Positions 62,659 to 64,000 of a DNA stretch of 64,000 nt are shown piece by piece. The notes below the pieces were generated by a model. The model had not been told where the DNA came from, made no database searches, and was given only the letters and a program-made list of their open reading frames with translations. Source of the stretch: Streptomyces sp. NRRL F-525 (GTDB lineage Bacteria; Actinomycetota; Actinomycetes; Streptomycetales; Streptomycetaceae); the NCBI RefSeq assembly GCF_000716605.1, contig NZ_JNXE01000029.1, forward strand, positions 73,401 to 137,400, given 5' to 3'. Both the position numbers and the translations under genes were made by a program. Each line of letters opens with the position of its first letter. Position 1 is the first letter of the stretch.

Positions 62659-63946
62659 CCACGATCTCCGTCGGCCGCGTCCACGCCCCCGCGTCCAGCG
62701 GAACCCGGTACCGCTCCGCCGCCGCGAGCACCGCACCCCGCGCCCCGACCTCCCCTTCGACGACCCGCAACGGCCGCCCCAGCACATCCGCGAGCAGCCG
62801 CATCCAGGCAGGGCTGCGCGTGCCGCCGCCGCACACGGCCAGGGAGCCCGTGAGACCGGCCGCCTCCAGGCAGTGCCGGGCCGCGTAGCCGATGCCCTCG
62901 CAGGTCGCCCGGATCAGGTCGGCGGGTGTCGACTCCAGGGAGACACCGGTGAGTTCGGCGCGGAGCCGGGGCTCGACGAAGGGCGCACGTTCACCGGACG
63001 GCGCGAAGTACGGCAGCACCCGCACCCCGTTCGCCCCGGCCGGGGTCGCCGCGAGCAGCGCGTCCACCTCCTCGTGCCGGACGCCGGTCGTCGACAGCAC
63101 CCAGTCCAGGGCCGCCGTACCGACCATCGCGGGCATGGCCCGCAGCCAGTGCCCCGGCCGGTCGAGGGAGATGTACAGGCCGGCCGGTTCGCCGCTCAGG
63201 TCCAGTTCGGTGGTCGCGACGAGGCTGGCGAGACAGGTCCCGACGATGAGCAGCCCGTCGCCCGGTTCCGTCACCCCCGCACCGAGCGCGCAGGCTGGTA
63301 GGTCGTACGGCCCGTTCGCGATCCGGGTCCCCGCCGGTAGCCCCTCGCCACGCGTCTCGGCCGTGGCGACCGGGTCGGCGACCGGTGCCAGCAGCCGCCT
63401 TCGCCGGGTCAGCCCGAGCAGCTCGACGACACCGTTGTCGTACGACCGCGTCCGGGGGTCGAGGAACGGCATCGACGCGTCCGAGACATCGGTGGTCGCC
63501 CGCGCCCCCGTCAGCCGTTGGAACACCATGTCCTTGCAGTACAGGGCGGTGGTGGCGGCGTCGAGAGCGGCGGGCTCGTGCGCGGCGAGCCACGCCAGCA
63601 GCGGCCCCGGACACCCGGGGAACATCGCGCTACCGGTCCGCCGGAACACCGTCTCGAAGGTTCCGTCCGCCAGCCACTGATCGAGCAGTTCGTGTGCCCG
63701 CCCGTCCATCCAGGACGCCGCCGCCCGCACCGGCCGCCCGTCCCCGTCCACCAGCCACACCCCGTCGCCCTGCCCGGTCAGCCCGGCGAGTTCGAACGGT
63801 CCGTCGACCTCCGCGGTGAGTTCGTCCAGTACGGCGACGACCGCGCCGTAGACCTCGTCCATGTCCTGCTCGACGAAGCCGCCGTGCATGGAGAGGCCCA
63901 CCGGGCGTGCGGCTACGGCGAGTTCACGGCCGGAGTCGTCGAAGGC
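62570..63946 (-). CDS. FGGY-family carbohydrate kinase (5' end cut off by adapter)
   Basis: The frame continues from the adapter junction to a stop at 62570, about 458 residues of a protein usually near 490-520, so the N-terminus with the first phosphate loop is missing. Present are LAGLTGQGDGVWLVDGDGRP, the substrate-binding WMDGRAHEL, the YCKDMVFQRLTG segment, and the nucleotide-binding AVCGGGTRSPAWMRLLADVL. The enzyme phosphorylates a pentose, polyol or similar sugar. Any start codon within MYKRQ is adapter sequence and not real. No other genes of the pathway are in the window. Confidence 0.85.
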   Translation of the reverse strand, partial: AFDDSGRELAVAARPVGLSMHGGFVEQDMDEVYGAVVAVLDELTAEVDGPFELAGLTGQGDGVWLVDGDGRPVRAAASWMDGRAHELLDQWLADGTFETVFRRTGSAMFPGCPGPLLAWLAAHEPAALDAATTALYCKDMVFQRLTGARATTDVSDASMPFLDPRTRSYDNGVVELLGLTRRRRLLAPVADPVATAETRGEGLPAGTRIANGPYDLPACALGAGVTEPGDGLLIVGTCLASLVATTELDLSGEPAGLYISLDRPGHWLRAMPAMVGTAALDWVLSTTGVRHEEVDALLAATPAGANGVRVLPYFAPSGERAPFVEPRLRAELTGVSLESTPADLIRATCEGIGYAARHCLEAAGLTGSLAVCGGGTRSPAWMRLLADVLGRPLRVVEGEVGARGAVLAAAERYRVPLDAGAWTRPTEIVEPDAGRAAFYAKGFEDHLARLTAARHRSR

Positions 63947-64000
63947 CTGTCTCTTATACACATCTGACGCTGCCGACGAAGGCTTAGGTGTAGATCTCGG
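63947..64000. other. Illumina Nextera adapter contamination at contig end
   Basis: Bases 63947-63965 are the 19-base Tn5 mosaic end (CTGTCTCTTATACACATCT), followed by GACGCTGCCGACGA, an 8-base index AGGCTTAG (63980-63987) and GTGTAGATCTCGG. This is the i5-side read-through adapter; the index is the reverse complement of CTAAGCCT. It is not genomic. Confidence 0.98.

Noticed and set aside
63518..63967. Plus-strand frame ending in SLIHI
   Set aside because: The end is translated Nextera adapter and the rest is antisense to the FGGY kinase.

Overview
The base composition (very high GC, GTG starts, strong purine-rich ribosome binding sites), the gene set and the dispersed repeats point to a Streptomyces chromosome, from the conserved core rather than the arms. 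No rRNA, tRNA, CRISPR array, insertion sequence or prophage gene was recognised. The right end is artificial: from 63947 the sequence is Tn5 mosaic end plus Illumina Nextera adapter and an 8-base index, so real genomic sequence stops at 63946.

Left part (1-15670). An FtsX-type permease runs off the left edge, followed by a truncated haemoglobin and a divergent PCMT-like methyltransferase. Then comes the most striking unit, seven minus-strand genes read from 15670 down to 4375: a GlnX-like membrane sensor, a GlnH-like binding protein, an unknown helical protein, a PknG-type kinase, a PP2C phosphatase, a von Willebrand A protein and an FHA reader. Kinase, phosphatase and reader each start with paired four-cysteine zinc ribbons. 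The helical protein has a TTA (bldA-dependent) codon and overlaps pknG by GTGA. Together they look like a complete sensing, writing, erasing and reading circuit.

15856-22676 is a csnR-K type operon (ROK regulator, ABC importer, GH4 glycosidase, sugar kinase) for chitosan oligosaccharides, with a perfect palindromic operator in front of csnR. 22740-28250 holds a decayed secreted-protein gene, a TetR/oxidoreductase pair with a perfect palindrome between them, small conserved genes, a MscS channel and an HNH nuclease. 28334-31095 is a PadR-controlled ABC exporter whose permease carries an in-frame amber codon.

31096-45300 contains a repeat-rich small protein coupled to malQ, a MarR/EamA pair, a zinc-finger-fused ECF sigma factor, an SDR-fold protein without its catalytic residues, an M14 peptidase, aminopeptidase N, asd and a second ECF sigma factor with a membrane partner. 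45331-63946 contains a large subtilase, a CGNR regulator with glyoxalase and flavin-fold genes, a Nudix hydrolase, a Tat-exported phosphoesterase, a serine beta-lactamase-like enzyme, a TTA-containing lipoprotein, a glycosyltransferase, an AbiEi-like protein, a second aminopeptidase N, a DsbA-like protein and a truncated FGGY kinase with a duplicated 3' end.

Most converging gene pairs are separated by strong perfect hairpins, and several divergent pairs have inverted repeats typical of local repressors.
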